Shown one piece after another: positions 1 through 12,275 of a stretch of DNA of 64,000 nt (position 1 is the first letter of the stretch; the number at the start of each line of letters is the position of its first letter). Source of the stretch: Cristatella mucedo (Eukaryota; Bryozoa; Phylactolaemata; Cristatellidae); NCBI GenBank assembly GCA_009760855.2, contig WPIO01000076.1:62001-126000 (forward strand). The letters are read 5' to 3'. Made by a program: the position numbers and the translations under genes. The notes below the pieces were generated by a model, which saw only the letters and a program-made list of their open reading frames with translations, had not been told where the DNA came from and did no database searches.

Positions 1-679
1 TGACATGAGAATACGTTGGCATCAGACTACTTTTACAGGATTGCATCATTCGAAATATGCTGCTAACCGCTAATACCTACAATAAGGTTCGTTGCGTCGC
101 TAAGAATCTCTTCATCATTGAAAATAAAGGCATCATATTATTTTTGAGTAGATACCGTACAATAGCCCCCTTTTCAACCAAAGACTATGCAGTAAACAAC
201 CTAAAAAGTAGTCAAGCAAGTATAATCAAAGATTCGCGATCGACCCAGTATATTAGCGAAACTCGGAATGATCAATAGCCAGTAAATACAAAACTCAAGT
301 TAATGTGGCCTGTAGCTGCAAATTTTAGAGAAATCTAAAATCAATCATGAACCTATTAAAAACGAGTTGATTTCATTCAACCAGAACCGACTGCCTTACA
401 TTCATTTTAAGGTGTTTTGGTAATTATCACAATCGTATGAAACCTACGATATAGTTTCATTACAATAGAGAGCAATAGATATTTTCAATCACCAATAACC
501 CTAATTTGAAATACTGACGTTGCATGTGCCTTAAAAGTTATATCGATTCAGTAGTTCCCTGGAATTAGCAATAGATGGCAAAAATGTGTTGTGAAAATCG
601 GGTTAACAGCATATAAGTGATTTTCGTTTTTAGGCACATCTCGCTTACCCGCTAAAGCAGAATAAAAACTAAGGGATGA
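1..679. other. no gene recognised
   Basis: AT-rich DNA with only short ORFs that resemble nothing. It lies directly left of a Polinton remnant and may be more of the same element decayed beyond recognition by eye. No RNA gene or clear repeat was seen. Confidence 0.4.
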
Positions 680-1705
680 TATTTTGTCTTCGGATAGTGA
701 TGTTGCCACGTTTACTTTGTAAAGTCCGACATAGTATCAGCATAGTCTTCTGTTGTAGCGTCACTTGGATTAACAGAATTGGCAATGTCTATCACCCTGA
801 GCCCATTCGCATCAACATCAGAATCAGCACCAGCGGTACTTCCTCTACAAACATTAGTGAGACAATTAGTGTCGATGTATTTTTGTTGACTGCATCTCCA
901 GGACCCACACGGTCGCCTACTTTTTTCATCAGGTTTCAGTTCATATTCAAGTGGCCAGCAAGTATGTTACCTATCCTTTGAATGTAATAATTTCCATCAG
1001 ATTCTTTTATTCTGCAGCCGAGACACATTCGTTATACTATGCATTAACAAGAAACTCCTAATCTCGTTTCCGCAAGATCTATATACTCCGATGATGTACA
1101 TAAAAGTGACCGAAACTCCGTAAATTGTATATATCGTCAACTCGAGGAACACACATGTTTTGTTAGAGCACTACATTACATTTGAAACTATTCCAAAGTT
1201 ACCAACAGTTTCAGTGATGCTTGTTGGAATAGAAGTACCAAATCCTACTTTTGCTTCTTTTGTGTCAAGCACCGGCATGCCTGCAGGAGTAACTTAAATA
1301 GACCAGCTCTCTGTACCAGTGCCTATAACTTGTGTACCAAAGGTGCCAAGTTCTTGAAAACTCCGGAAAATCGAGATCTTTATGGACTTAATGCTGCACT
1401 TTTGTTGAGCAGTATCGACGTTTTGCTTACTCTTTAGTCCTCGGTAGTTCACATTAGTAAGTGTATTTTTTCAGGGTCAACATTTTCTTTAGAAACGCTA
1501 GCAAAGAATTGCTGTACTGACTTTGGAGGGCTGTAGTTGATTACTTTGCAGTTCAGTTGAGAACTCACTGTTCCAACTATTTTCAGGAATAACGCACTTA
1601 GTGATCCAGCTGGTGCAATCGATCCTAAGCATTTTAAAAACACTTGTTCGCCAAAGTCAGGACCGGCTGCATAACTACGATTTATGGCATTGGTATCGGA
1701 CACGG
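680..1705 (-). pseudogene. decayed Polinton fibre-like genes
   Basis: On the minus strand, about 720-800 encodes a fibre-repeat segment (PSDA..KDYAD type) matching the fibre gene at 53640-54510. About 1190-1703 matches the neighbouring fibre gene at 54514-55379, including the shared stretch SSQLNCK and a TPAGMPV/TPGDIPV block. Many stops and frameshifts interrupt it. Gene order and orientation are the same as in the intact Polinton, so this is the corresponding part of an older, independent copy. Attachment or spike function is inferred from the repeat type only. Confidence 0.75.
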
Positions 1706-1939
1706 TGTTCCTAGACTTGTGATTTTATTGAATCTGAAGTGTAAGTTTGTGAAGAGCATTCAGTTGGTTTCGTATCTAGTTTCATTTACATAAAGAGGGA
1801 ACGCTCAAACCTAAGCAAACTGCAACTATGAACTTGGCTTAGTGTTAGTCGGGTTAGAGTCAGTCGAACTGAACAAAGCGTCTATACACAAAATTCAGAA
1901 TGCTTTTGCTACTAGGTCAGGGACAACGACCTAACTCGC

Positions 1940-2354
1940 AAAGAAAATTATTTGGATGAACTAGCACAAGATATCGTATTGGGGTTCGACACAGCTAAGG
2001 AAATCGTCGCTGGTGCAAATAGTGCGGCTGCAGTTTTTTTCAAGGGTTTTACAAAGATTGTGCCCAAAAGTGCCACACAACTTTCATGAGCACCTTCAAA
2101 TAAAATTAGCGGAAATAGTGCCGAAAGCACCAGGTTCTTTTAATGTGATTGGATCTGTTACACACGTATTCGGTGCATTTCTGTCTAGAGTCACATAAAC
2201 AGTAGATCTTGATTTGCTAATTAAATAGATAGCTGAAGATATGGCATCTGCTAAGTACTTAGGAGTAAATTGGTGCACACTTCCTAAAAAGATTGCAATT
2301 CTTAGCAAAATGATCTCGTCTGTAGAAGTCAATTATTACATAAATGATATACTA
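1940..2354 (+). pseudogene. decayed Polinton membrane-protein gene
   Basis: Plus-strand frames read D(T/K)AKE(I)V, then a KIAEIVPKAPGSFNVIG segment, then VEVNYYINDI. These align in order with the gene at 55393-56060 (TTKEVVSG, KIAKIVPKVLQSFKVIG, LEVGYYINEI). Several stops and shifts break it, and homology stops abruptly at about 2354, where a GC-rich foldback repeat begins. It follows the fibre remnants in the same arrangement as in the intact element. Confidence 0.75.
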
Positions 2355-5160
2355 CTGTAGCGCCCTGCTGGCTTTGGCTGAATTTCAGCTCGAACAAGAG
2401 CTGTTCGGAGGCGGGCTAGAACTCCTTTTTCCTGGAGCAGTGAGCCAGAGAGGAGCCTCATTGTGGTTAGAGAGGAAGCGCTTAAGAGCAAATCAGGAGC
2501 CTCTGAGACGAGTGGTGGCGATTCGGCCTTTAGAATTGGTCCGATACCAGTGGAAGCTGCTGATAGATGCTGGCTGGCCTGTATACCTCCGCCTACACTC
2601 TGTCCAAAAAGACTCATCTGGAACCCATTCGCCATTCAAGCTGGACAGAGGGGACATTCCAGTGGCCTAGTGCCGGTATTAACTCCTTACCGTAATGGGC
2701 ACTGGTGTCGGCCCCAATACCATTAAGCTCTTGCCCCATTGTCTCAGCTAAGCATTTAAGAGTCAAGCGACGCTCGCTCTTGGTCTTACGGTCTTTTGGC
2801 TTTGGTCCGGCTTCGGTGCCGTCGCACTCGTTTCCCTGAAAGCGAGGGAGGAGGGCGGGCGGTTCGCCGGCGATTGACGGAACAAGACGAGACAGTGCTA
2901 GGAGGATTCGGTGGAACTCCACCGAATGCGGTCGTATCGCGCCCGAGCTGGCATTTTGTGTGTTCTTTCGTGTTTCTTTTGTGTCGTGTGTGTGCACGCT
3001 AGCACGTGGTCTAGGCATAGGGATTTGTCGGTGCGAGCTAGGTGTAGTTGGCATGTGGGGATCCCTAGTTACCCAGTTAGGGTTTCGGCTCCGGATCGCG
3101 CTTCAGTGTGGAGAAGTATTTCCTCCGTAGGAGTGCTTGAGTTGGCGTGTGTGGAGTATTCCTGCCGCACTGTTGGAAACCGAGTTCTAGTTCTCTGGGT
3201 AGGGTTTAGGCTCCGGTTCGCGCTCCGTCTATTCGGATCGTTTCCCATTATACACGTAAGCAGCTTCTGTGTGGAGAAGTATTCCCTTCGCAAAGTGCTA
3301 GAGGTGGCGTGTGTGGAGTATTGTAAGGTCGAAGGCTCGGCGGAGTAGGCTTGACCTGCCGCTTACCTAGCGGCGTAACCTTGCGCCTACTGCCGTTTGG
3401 TGGGCACCTACGTGCAATAAGCTGGCCGCCACGAAACGAGCGTTTCTGGCGCTAACCTGCTTACCGTTACTAAAGGGGGTCGTGAGTCCGTGGCGTGTAT
3501 TGGAAAGCGAGACACACAAATTGGGGATTTTACTAAACTTTATTCGCAAGCTCACAAAGTCGCCGCTCGTCTAGTTCAGCTTTTTCTCCACACTCCTCGT
3601 ACGTTCTCAACTGCACCAATACTCATGCGGATGGAATACTCCTCCACACGGAGCGCGACTCGGACCCTAAATCCTAACCGGAGAACTAGGAATCCGTTCT
3701 CACCTGTGACGTGGGAATATCCCAAACACGCCAACTTAAACACTCTTGTGGAGGTAATACTTCTCCACACTGAAGCATGAACCGGAGCCTAAACCCTACC
3801 CGGAGAACTAGAAATCGGTTTCCACCAGTGCGGCTGGAATACTCCACACACGCCAACTCAAGCACTCCTGCGGAGGAAATACTTCTCCACACTGAACCGC
3901 GAACTGGAGCCTAAAACCTACCCGGAGAACTAGGGCTCCACCTACGCCAACTACGCCTAGCTCGCACCGACAAACCCCTATGCCTAGACCACGTGCTAGC
4001 GCACACACACGACACAAAAGAAACACAAAACACGAAAGAACACACAAAATGCCAGCTCGGGCGCGATACCACCGTATTCGGTGGAGTTCCACCGAATCCT
4101 CCTAGTGCTGTCTCGTCCTGTTCCGTCAATCGCCGGCGAACAGCCCGCCGTACTCCCTCGCTTTCAGAGAAACGAGTGCGACGGCGTCGAAGCCGGACCA
4201 AAGACAAAAGACCGTAAGACCAAGAGCAAGCGTCGCTTGATTCTTAAATACCTAGTTGAGCCAATGGGGCAAGCGCTTAGTGGTATTGGGCCCGACACCA
4301 GGGCCCATTCCGGCAAGGAATCAATACCGTCAGTAAGCCACTGGAAGGGCACCTCTGTCCACCTTGAATAGCGAATGGGTTTCTGCCGATTCTTTTTGGA
4401 CGGAGTGAAGGCGGAGGTTGACAGGCCAGCCAACATCTATCAGCATCTTCCGCGAGTATCAGACCAATTCTAAAGACCGAATCGCCACCGCTCGTCTCAC
4501 AGCTTCCTGGCTTGCTCTTAAGCGCTTCCTCTCTAACCGCACTGGCGCTCCTCGTTGGCTCACTGCTCCAGGACAAAGGAGTTCTAGCCCGCTTCCGAAC
4601 AGCTCTTGTTCGAGCTAAAATTCAGCCAAGGCCAGCAGGACGCTTCAGTATTCCTGCTGCACTGTTGGAAACCGAGTATAGTTCTCCGGTGGGTTTAGGC
4701 TTGCGATCGCGCTTCAGTATGGAGAAGTATTCCCTCTGCAACAGTGCTTAAGTTGGCGTGTGTTGGGTATGAAACCGAGTCCTAGTTTTCTGGTTAGGGT
4801 TTAGGCTCCGGTTCGCCCTCAGGGTGGAGAAGTATTCCCTCAGCAAGAGTATTGGTGTTGTAGGGAACGTGCGAGGAGTGTGGAGATAAAGCTGAACTAG
4901 ACGAGCAGCGACTTTGTGCGCTTGCGAATAAAGTTCAGTAAAATCCCCAATTTGTGTGTCTCGTTTTCCAATCACGCCACGGACTCACGACCCCCTTTAG
5001 TAAAGGTAAGCAGGTTAGCGCCAGAAACGCTCGTTTCGTGGCGGCCAGCTTATTGCACGTAGGCGCGCACCGAACGGCAGTGGGCGCAAGGCTATGCCGC
5101 TAGGTAAGCGGCAGGTCAAGCCTGCCCCGCCGAGCCTTCGGCGATACAGCTCTAACATTT
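2355..5160. repeat. GC-rich foldback repeat with internal tandem units
   Basis: About 2356-3190 is the inverted copy of about 3830-4655, while about 3330-3620 is inverted relative to about 4860-5160. The middle holds tandem units of about 125 bp; for example, CTTCTCCACACTGAA recurs at about 3764 and 3889. Each long arm carries a 10-bp hairpin (ATTCGGTGGA / TCCACCGAAT around a 2-nt loop), near 2909 and 4076. The region is richer in GC and CpG than its surroundings. Apparent ORFs here mirror each other and do not look like protein genes. It interrupts a Polinton remnant, so it is probably a mobile foldback or MITE-like element. No transposase was seen. Confidence 0.8.
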
Positions 5161-5709
5161 GTTCGTGTTCGTTGCAGAATTCTTCCAAAAACCAAAGTTC
5201 TTGCGAACATCGTATACGGAAACGATACAGCTGAGACCTGTTTAAAGTTTTTGTGATTGTTATTTGACCGTAGCGCGTAAGAAAGTACGTGCTTATGGAC
5301 ATCTAAATGCTTATCGCTTCGGGCTGCTGGGTCTCCCAAGCCGGAAGCTGCCTTAGCTACGCTGGCGGCTAGTAACCTGCTTGTTAGTTATGATCGTCAG
5401 CAGCTGCTATCGTTTCGTCATCGTAGATCAAATGCTATCCTAGATATTACTGTTGTTGCTAAGATTAATGAACTATGCATTAACAAAAGAAAAGCACCCA
5501 GTAGCCGCCACTGTGGCCGGAACCGCCAGCTCAGACAGTGGCCGTAGTAATAGTTAAGCCATGCCGGCCGATTACTCTGCAGTAGATGAAGTTAACCTGT
5601 AATGCAAGTGACTATAGCGTAACTGCCCGGAAGCACTGTGCATCCTACAGTGTGGAAAAGCACCCTGTAGCCGCAGTGGTGGCCGGAACCACCAGCTCAG
5701 ACGCTGCTC
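5161..5709. repeat. LINE upstream region with a duplicated ~52-bp block
   Basis: There is no ORF of note. A block beginning AAAAGCACCC(A/T)GTAGCCGC occurs at about 5488-5540 and again at about 5655-5705, 167 bp apart, directly before the LINE coding region. Duplicated 5' promoter units are common in LINE 5' UTRs; that role here is inference. Confidence 0.4.
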
Positions 5710-8700
5710 GTTGGACAGGAACTGCGAGCTGAGTATCTGCTCGTTTGGTATTCCTAGCATTGTCTCGAACCGCTCAGCACGCTCCCCCACTTGCGTCACT
5801 GTAAATCTCTCTAACTTAGTGGTCATCAGGCCTGTTGTAACTCCATCGGCCAGACTTAACGCTTGCCTTTGGAATCCTCGCTCAATGTGCTATAAACCTC
5901 TGGTAATAAGCGATCTCATTTCTGAAAATGGTATCGACCTGCTCGCCCTAACTGAATCCTGGCTTAAATCGATAAACTGCCCGACAATTAAAGACGGTAC
6001 TCCATCCGGTTTCTCGTTCTTTCACACCCCTAGATCAATCAAAACTGGAGGTGGAGTTGCTATTATCGTGCACTCGAAATTCAACTTCAAGCCTTTTGCA
6101 GTACCCTCGAATCAGTCTTTTGAATCAATTGTCTTGGTCTCACCCAAAAACAAGCTACCGATAGTGGTAGTAGTCTATTGCCCACGAGGTACCGAATCCT
6201 CCTTTATCTCAGATTTCTCCGATCTCATTTCAATTCTGTGTGCAAGAAATCGATCCTTCCTCGTTATGGTGATTTCAACGTTCACTTTAATAACTTATCT
6301 AACGCTTTCAGCACCAAATTTCGTGCATTGACTGACTCATTGTCTCTTGTGGCTCATGTGCATGGCCCTACCTACATCAAGGGTCACACACTCGACCAGA
6401 TTTTCTCATACAACTGCCCTTGTCATCACCAATTATGACAAAATCCTGCTTATCTGACCACATGCAGATCTCATTCAATTTACAGTGTGTGCTCACATCC
6501 TCCTCTAAAATAACCTGTGAATTGCGAAACCTCAAGACCCTTGATATCGATGCTGTCCGTACGAGAATATCTGCTTAGATTCTGCTGCTCAGTCCACCCT
6601 CCGATTTGTCATCATTGGTAGATAGCTACAACAAGACACTAGCTGACACGCTCGACGAGTTTGCCCCTCTGACAAAGCGGGCTATGCACCCCAGCCCAGA
6701 CGGCCTATGGTTTACCACAGACATTAAACTAGCCAGGTCTACTAAACGAAAGCTTGAAAAAGCATACAAAAAATCCGGACTAACTGTCCATCGACAGGCT
6801 TATTAAAAGTACTGTAATTCATACCAATCGATCCTAGCAAAGGCATAGTCTAGCTTCTATAGAAACATTGTTGAATCACAGATGCACAATCCAAAAATGC
6901 TGATGTCGACAATAAACCATCTCCTCAACCGTTCCCAGATTAGCTCCTTACCTGATGATCCTTGTGATGATCTAGCCGATCGCTTCTCTCGATTCTTTGT
7001 GCAGAAGATAGACAAGATCAGGGAATCTATCCCTGTGATGAAAACCTCCCCACTAGAAAGCTGTTCCTAGCTTCCTGACCGCACCTCACTGTCTGCATTT
7101 AAGCAGGTCACTAGTGATCTAGTCCTAAAGTTTGTATCGCAATCAAAGAAGACAACAAGTCCTCTAGACCATATTCCCACTGTCCCGCTCCTACTTTGCC
7201 TTGATCTGCTGCTGCCATTCATAACCAACATCATTAATATGTCATTAGCCTCAGTTCATGTCCCAGCACCTTTCAAAAAAGCTGTAGTCAGGCCGCTCCT
7301 CAAGAAAGCAACACTAGACCAAGAGAACTTGAGCAACTACCGCCCAGTCTCCTTTCTACCATTTCTATCAAAGACACTGGAATGGGTCGTGGCAGACCAG
7401 CTGAACTCATATATCGAAACCGGACACCTTGCTAGTAAGTTCCAGTCCGGCATTAGAGCTAACCACTCCACAGAGTCAGCATTGCTTAGGGTATGCATCG
7501 ACCTATTCAGGAATGCAGACATGGGTAGAGTGTCTCTGGTGGTTTTGCTCGATCTTTCGGCAGCTTTTGACAGCATCGATCATAAAGGTCTTCTAGAGCG
7601 CCTCTCATCTCGCCTGGGCATCACTGGCACTATTCTGCAGTGGTTCAGGCCCTATCTCAGTGGGAGACTCCAGAGTATTGACGTGAATTGACAAAGATCA
7701 TCTGAAGTACCTCTGAAATATGGAGTACCTCAGGGCTCCGTGCTAGGTCCGGTTCCTTTCACGGTTTATACTCTGCCTCTTGCTGATGTGATTGCCAAGC
7801 ACAATCTAGGCTTTCACTTGCATGCGGATGACACTCAGTTGTACCTTTGCTTTGATCCCTCCCAGCCTTCGAGCACCTCAAATTCTCTAAACTCACTTGC
7901 TGCTTGCATTGATGACATCCGCACATGGATGGCAGATAATTTTCTAAAACTACACGATGACAAAAACTAACTAACTAGTTGTGGACAAACCCAGTGTGAT
8001 TCAGAGATTGGAAAGGCAGTCTCTCAAAATTTGCTCTGCAAGCATATCTCCTGTCGAATGAGCTCGAAATCTAGGTGTCATATTCTAAAGCGACTTCTCC
8101 TTAGACGACCACATTTGCTCCACAGTCAAATCTGCCTATTTTCAGCTTCATAATATTGCTAAAATTCGGGCTTCTTTAGATAAGGATACCACGTCCAAGT
8201 TGGTCCATGCATTCGTGACTTCTCGCCTCGACTTCTGCAACTCACTGCTTACTGGCCTACCATCATTTGTGATCAGGCGATTGCAACTGGTGCAAAACTC
8301 TGCAGCTACGCTTGTCCGTCATGAGCGTCGCAGTTGCCACATTACTTCACTTCTTTCTGACCTGCACTGGCTACCAGTCAAGCAACGGATCGACTTCAAG
8401 GTTTTGTCGCTCACTTTTAGGTCCCTTCATTCTATGGCTCTAGCCTGTCTGTCAAATATACTACTCCATCAGGCCAAGCATCGTACCACCAGCTTTTTGG
8501 AATCCAACAGTCTGGAAATGCCACATACAAACCTCAAATCCTTTGGAGATCGTGCATTTAGTTCGTACGCTCCCAATGCCTGGAACTCCCACCCGACCTG
8601 AGGCAGAACATCCTGACCTGAACACATTTAAAAGGAACTTAAAAACACACCTATTTAGGGAGCATTTAGTGGGTCCCTGTAATTCGTCCTTCACGTGCTT

Positions 8701-8915
8701 ATGCTTGCTGACACTGTGCACGCTACCACTAACCACATTTGCATGGTGACCCTGTGAATGCTACCCCTAACCATGTTATTCATTTTTTTTGTTTTTCAAG
8801 CATGATTTTACTTACTATTTAATTGCATTTCTCCTCGCAGCAAATGTAAAGCGCATAGAGAGAGATTAAGTTCGCTGAGGGCGCTTTATCAATGTACGTT
8901 AATGTTATTATTATT
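5710..8915 (+). mobile_element. CR1/L2-like non-LTR retrotransposon, decayed
   Basis: The 5' part encodes an AP-endonuclease domain: NACLWNPRS, ALTESWL, GGGVAIIVHS, then GDFNVH and LDQIFS after a frameshift near 6180-6290. From about 7239 comes reverse transcriptase: KKAVVRPLLKK, NYRPVSFLP, LLDLSAAFDSIDH, VPQGSVLGP, then HADDTQLY with the catalytic DD pair. The C-terminal part (8200-8601) has the TSRLDFCNSLL, LHWLPVKQRI and AWNSHPT blocks common in CR1/L2-type LINEs. The 3' end (about 8850-8915) is a TAAAGCGC(A/C)TAGAGAGAGATT tail ending in TTATTATTA. Many stops and frameshifts (for example at 6807, 7071, 7691 and 7970) mean it cannot make a full protein. Confidence 0.9.
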
Positions 8916-10910
8916 ATCTGACGACGGTTGGATATGTTTGCAGCTGACTAAATCAGAGACTCTGACATATATCGATTACAACGAGTTCTAGCTAGAGTTA
9001 CTGAACGGGCTACTAGTAAGTTCAATACACTCTTTCAGGTGCTAGACGTATTACAGAAAATCTTTGATGATACTTTTCCGTTGAAATGTATGTTTTAAAT
9101 ACTTCCGATTTAAGGATCTGATGCGGTAGCTTCTTGAAAAATACTAGCTGATTCAGCAGCCTCTCTTGTATGGCGACACGAGAGCCTTTACGGCTATCAC
9201 CACCGACTGCAACGGCGACGAAGGACCACCCACCGTAGCATTCAAACCCACGACGTCGTGCACGAAGTCGTACAAACCAACCACCTTATCCAATGTGCCA
9301 TCACAGCTTTGCGATAATCAATTATGCTACTCATTTTTTGACAAAGCCACCTATACAATTATACTAATTTAGTAAGCCTTTCGTACGAACTTCTGCTGAA
9401 ATGGCTAACAAATGCCGACGTGCCTAATTTAATTATGAGCGCATTGGAATTTACTGATGCACAGCATTCGGAACTCCAAATTGTGCTGGTTAAATGCTTT
9501 TATCTAGCTGCGAGCAGCAGAGACTCTTCTGTAAACTCGGTGTTAAAAATTCGATTTTGGGCAACCCGACGGCGCGGCAACAATTCTTCTTTGGTGGCGG
9601 TGAATCTGCCGTCATTTGGCAAGCCCTTGCCAATCTCAAGGAGGTGAATTTTCACATTCACTATTTTTAAATGTCTCAAAAAATAGTGGTGTGAATTCAT
9701 AGTAATGCGTTTTTTCCTAGGTGCTTTTAAAGATTCGGCCAGAAGTCATCTGGCTGACCAGCATAAGTAGCCCGCAATTATTTGCACTCTCGCGAAAGTT
9801 AGACCTTGTTTATAGTACGGCTTCTAGGTCTCAGCTTATGCAGTTGGGTGCGTTACGATTGTCAGGGCTGGACGCACTTTCCACCGCTCAGTAATAAGGA
9901 AGTATTTCGCTTTCTTAACAGGGTGAGCCACTGCATCTATATAGATGCAGCCCTGTTGTACAGCCATGATGTAATAATATGTTGTTGAAACAGTAATTTA
10001 AAAAATTGATTCTAAATACAATACTTAAATGAAAAACAGCTCACAAACTGTTTTCTCATTATTCTGTTTTTTCTATATTAAAAACGGTGATATATCAGCT
10101 TCCTCTTTGTTGTAAGTGAAGAATCTCCTGTAATTTCAAAGGATTTCGTAATAAAAATACTCCTACGATGCCCACACGGATTTTTCCGGCAGCTCTGAGT
10201 AGTGAGTTTGATAGTGCCTGCATAGATATTGGTTACTCTTAAGTTGAAATACGTCGTATCCTATAATTCGTTCGAACGCTTAGGTGGGCTAACGAATGCT
10301 TACTTGCTTGTGGGTGCCTTAGTGTGAATGTTTGTTAGTAAGTGTTTATTTGTGTGTACGGGCACTCCAGCACAAAAAGTTAACATCAGAGCATACTCGC
10401 TTGCCTACATCTGAAATTCACTTGAATTTGAGCTCACAGATATACTCGCAGAGATTCGGATAAATAAAGATGCCGAGTACCATTTATTCCGTAAAATCGG
10501 GAATTAAGCAACACGCAGAAAGACACCAAATTGCAGGTAACATTCCATTTGGACGGGACTGCAATTTTACGAAGAAAGGCAATCCATGCTCTGCCAGCGT
10601 TTCGGATTTCGATTAGTTTAGGGCAAGCTACTGCAGTAAAGCCTACATTGAGAGTTCCTTTGGATGCAAGTTTGCATTATAAGGCCAGATCGCAATATGT
10701 CAATAAACTAGGACTTCTGCATTTGTGGTGGTGCACTGACAAGACGACAAAGAATTTGCCCAAAAAACCACTTCTGCAACGATTAAGTCGTAACCCAATG
10801 AAAATAAGATCCACGAATTTGATTGCAATATAGGATTTGACATCCGGTATTTAATCGCACTCAATGAAACCTGATGTGTACTCTAGATTTGCACAGCCTA
10901 CGTTCTCATG
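8916..10910. other. no gene recognised
   Basis: About 2 kb of unique-looking DNA. The longest ORFs (68-100 codons) show no recognisable domain or codon pattern. No RNA gene, TIR or clear repeat was seen. Confidence 0.4.
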
Positions 10911-11345
10911 TAATGTAATGTAGTGTAATGTAATTTAATGTGATTTAATGTAATGTCATGTAATGTCATGTAATGTCATGTAATGTCATGTAATGTCATG
11001 TAATGTCATGTAATGTCATGTAATGTCATGTAATGTCATGTAATGTCATGTAATGTCATGTAATGTCATGTAATGTCATGTAATGTCATGTAATGTCATG
11101 TAATGTCATGTAATGTCATGCAATGTCATGTAATGTCATGTAATGTCATGTAATGTCATGTAATGTCATGTAATGTCATGTAATGTCATGTAATGTCATG
11201 TAATGTCATGTAATGTCATGTAATGTCATGTAATGTCATGTAATGTCATGTAATGTCATGTAATGTCATGTAATGTCATGTAATGTCATGTAATGTCATG
11301 TAACGTCATGTAACGTAATGTAACGTAATGTAATGTAATGTAATA
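10911..11345. repeat. 10-bp tandem repeat (TAATGTCATG)n
   Basis: About 36 nearly perfect copies of TAATGTCATG fill about 10951-11312, with a single C variant near 11120. Both ends grade into 5-bp units of TAATG or TAACG. The unit is an overlapping palindrome (CATG, TGACAT/ATGTCA), so the array can form slipped hairpins. The near identity of the copies suggests recent expansion. Confidence 0.97.
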
Positions 11346-12029
11346 TATCTTCGTCTGTAACTCCAAAAAGTCATGAAGACCATGTGGATGTTACTCGGGT
11401 GAGTTTTGTATAGCCCAATCACAGCCTAAGCGGCTTTCGGTATGCATTCAGTAGCCAACAGACTTCGTCTCAGGCAACAAAGAGAAAGTGGGAAGCAGAG
11501 TCAGGAGAGCAGTTGAGGTAGTAAACAGCATTAAAGTAGCTGCTCAGGACCGCTGAAAAGGATAAGCCACAGTCGGCCGTAGGAGAGGAGTTGTCGTATT
11601 CTGTTGATTTGCGACGGATTGCAGAAGACTGCTATGGTCTGCTGAGTAGCAGAGCAGCATCCTTAAGCAGCAGAATTAGTAGTCGACAGTGGAAATAGAT
11701 GGTCGGTCTAGTTTCAACAGATTAAACAGTTTTGGGATTCTGCATGACCCTAGGCCGGTAGGCGTGGAAGGGAGAGGGGATCGGTGGGTGAGCCACTCTC
11801 TAGCTAGAGAGTTCAACTGTTCTTCCTGTGGCCTGAACCACTGAAGCTGTCAAGCCCTCTCGGTCACTGCTGCCCGAAGGCAGCCACCGAGTGCTGCTGC
11901 TGCTTCGTAGTGGTGGCCTCTCAAAACTTCAGCTCTCTATATGAACAATATTTGGGTGGCTACTAGCGAGCCCATAATGATCAAATAATTTCAATCAGGA
12001 CGACCAGCAGCCCGCATGCAGTCTAAAAG
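11346..12029. other. no gene recognised; short perfect palindrome
   Basis: There is no convincing ORF. The 18-bp perfect palindrome ACTCTCTAGCTAGAGAGT lies at 11795-11812. The rest looks like degenerate repeat DNA. Confidence 0.35.
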
Positions 12030-12275
12030 ATCATGAGACACATTTTCATTGCAGCATTCAGTAGGTCTTTGTAATTTGTCTTTCATGCACATGCACCTCC
12101 TTACTTGCCTGTGCCAGCTGCTTACTGTGCCTGATAATTGCAGATGTTATCACCTAACATTCGGTCATGCTTTATATGCTGCATCTGTTAAGTGACTAGA
12201 AAGAGATTCAGCTCTTCGATTGAGCTATAGAAATGCATTATGATGGTTATTCTTATTATTATTTTTGTTGCAACT
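12030..12275 (+). mobile_element. truncated LINE 3' tail
   Basis: A diverged copy of the LINE 3' end: the TTCAGTAGGTC(T)..TGTAATTTGTC block matches 8663-8690, then a tail with GACTAGAAAGAGATTCAGCTCT ends in TTATTATTATT. It has no coding part. Confidence 0.65.

Noticed and set aside
2344-4618. Several 66-146-codon ORFs on both strands
   Set aside because: They occur as mirror images in the two arms of the foldback repeat and lack domains.
10951-11312. CRISPR-like array
   Set aside because: Units are 10 bp and contiguous with no unique spacers; this is a simple tandem repeat in eukaryotic DNA.
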